This document shows positions 62,501 to 64,000 of a DNA stretch of 64,000 bases, in pieces. A model generated the notes under the pieces. That model saw only the letters and a program-made list of their open reading frames with translations, was not told the DNA's origin and ran no database searches. This DNA comes from Cladocopium goreaui (lineage: Eukaryota; Sar; Dinophyceae; Suessiales; Symbiodiniaceae). The position numbers were made by a program, and so were the translations under genes. The DNA is taken from the NCBI GenBank assembly GCA_947184155.2, contig CAMXCT020000481.1, positions 42,009 to 106,008 on the forward strand. Direction: 5' to 3'. The number at the start of each line of letters is the position of its first letter. The stretch's first letter is position 1.

Positions 62501-64000
62501 CGTGCACAATATCCCTTGGAATTCATGATGGGGAGGTTAGTCCTGCCCGCTTGGAGAAAGGGTCGTAAAACATGTAGCGATCACTTTCGACAATGTGGCT
62601 GTTTGTGCGAGTTTCTTTGTTGTGGTGGAGTCAAATCATGGAGCCATATATTTCGCTTCAGTTTTCCGCGCATGTATGAACCTTTGATACGGATGAAACG
62701 ACATGATTTAAGCAACATTTTGTGCAGTACCAAAAAAATCTCACACTTTGCCACTAACAGCCAGCAAAATGGCACGTCCATCAGTGCAGTACCAGACAGT
62801 GTCCAGTGTCCAGCGTCAAAAAGGGATGCGATTTGTTGTGCGTTTGGTCTGGTTAAACAAATTGTTGACAAGTAGCTTTTAAATCTGTTGACGTGTCTTC
62901 CTAGTCTTCCATGATTGCCAAGATGGGAAGACATTGGGTGCAGGTCAGCGGCGGCTTCAGAAGCTGGGAGGCAGATAGTAGATGAAATTTTCCAGTTGCG
63001 TGTAAAGAGGAACGGTGACATTGGACGTGCACTGCGTGGGGTTGCCATCGTGTCCTTTGTGAGCAGGAGCTTACGTAGTTAGACGTAGTTCATGCCACTT
63101 CAAACACGCTTGCTCAGAACTGTCATTGCGAATTCTGTTGTGGAATGCATCTTACGTGCAAAAACACTTCCATTACACCTGACAGGAATGGGTCAGTGAA
63201 GAGACCCGACAAAGTATCAAGGAGCTACGATTGCCATAGCCAGTGGAGTTGCATCATCGTTTTGAGTTGCGCCAACAACTCACCAGTTTCAACCAGAGAT
63301 AGAAAAATTGAAATGAAAAGAAATTGTCCAGTGAGGGTTCTCGGCTTAGCCCCCTTGCCCTTCACACGCGCTGATTGCAAAATAATGGAATTTGAATGGA
63401 AGCAAACCCTGAACAACAGGTGATCACAACTGTGCAGGCACGCCAGACTGGCCAAGCCTGGTATCACCGTCGATGGTAAGTGTCTTCGTTGGCAGGAGAC
63501 TTACCATGACGCTCCTTCCCCCTGCAAATCTGAAATGCAATGAAACGAAGTCAAGTCAAAACCTAAAACAGGAAGTTTTACATCTCTTCAGATGGTTCAC
63601 ACATACGCTCGGCTGCCGCGGGGCTTTTTTGGAAGATGCACAGCTCGGATCAAATCGATCAAAGTGCCAACGCAGCGGAATGATTGCCTCCAATGAGGAA
63701 AAAGGTATGATCTATGTGCTGTTGTCATCCGGAATTTCGGAGGACGCTGCACGATGTTGGGCAAGAACGTTCCCCAAGATCGCCAGGTGTCCTGCCAGGG
63801 TGGGCGGGGCCATCATGGTTCAGAGCTTCAGAGCTCAACGGTGACAGGTTTGGCGAAGCCGGTGAAGCTGTCCACTTGATTTCCATGTCGATCCCGAACA
63901 TGACCCACGGTTCCATTGAAGAAGTATTGCAAAGACCTGCCACGAGAATGACCTGAGGAGTCAATTTCTTCCACCGCCACGTCTGCGGGCCCATTGCCAT
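59529..64000. other. No recognisable gene; AT microsatellites
   Basis: 4.5 kb with no gene I can support. AT-rich simple repeats lie at about 59880-59995, 61117-61140 and 62383-62460, and a GTTATGGAA run at 60200-60243. A GA run (59148-59165) lies inside the preceding gene. Frames of 60-172 codons here overlap the microsatellites or lack motifs. The last RAB23 exon may be within the first part. A 123-codon frame at 63473-63844 could include an exon but I recognise nothing. Confidence 0.45.

Noticed and set aside
62357..62875. 172-codon plus-strand ORF beginning in an AT microsatellite
   Set aside because: The first third is Tyr/Ile repeat from the microsatellite and the rest has no motif or homologue that I recognise.

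Overview
The window looks like a repeat-rich scaffold from a dinoflagellate nuclear genome (one 100-N gap at 28901-29000). Three things support this. Two conserved eukaryotic genes at the right-hand end have introns with GC or GA as well as GT 5' sites and an invariant AG|G 3' site. Tyrosine-recombinase (YR) and copia retroelements are abundant. Three sites resemble the 3' half of the dinoflagellate spliced leader. I cannot name the species.

Layout. 37-4528: a large SF1 helicase-like reading frame broken by one frameshift. 4530-9635: a pyrimidine-rich stretch with a 45-bp repeated motif, and a minus-strand protein relic in three frames. 9636-19412: a nearly complete YR retroelement (element 1). 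19520-20118: a minisatellite. 20319-22141: two unrecognised ORFs around a non-coding module. About 22150-27800: a 5'-truncated Ty1/copia element with an extra membrane-anchored ORF. 28223-28470: six alternating inverted motifs. 29227-30070: a minus-strand helicase relic. 30126-31959: three pieces of a tRNA-derived SINE, one with a 17-bp target duplication. 32164-33944: a degenerate RNase H locus with 240-bp direct repeats. 34330-49670: a second YR element (element 2) with a third (element 3, 37411-44856) nested between its YR and Gag genes. 51053-52265: coatomer zeta. 53295-54194: a VOC-fold protein. 57736-59528: a RAB23 GTPase. The last three genes all lie on the plus strand.

The most interesting system is the YR retroelement family. 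All three copies share the order YR, Gag-like, then a methyltransferase-like domain fused to RT and RNase H. All three have split direct repeats arranged A1-genes-B1-A2-X-B2. The X segment differs in every copy (729, 125 and 72 bp) but always begins CCCACCCA exactly where A2 ends. In all three the Gag frame stops at UGA followed by C, and the same frame stays open into the methyltransferase-RT-RNase H polyprotein, which points to Gag-Pol production by stop-codon readthrough. In element 1, X holds a 219-codon ORF. Elements 1 and 2 are almost intact; element 3 has lost the catalytic parts of both YR and RT.

All product calls come from reading motifs by eye. No database search was possible.
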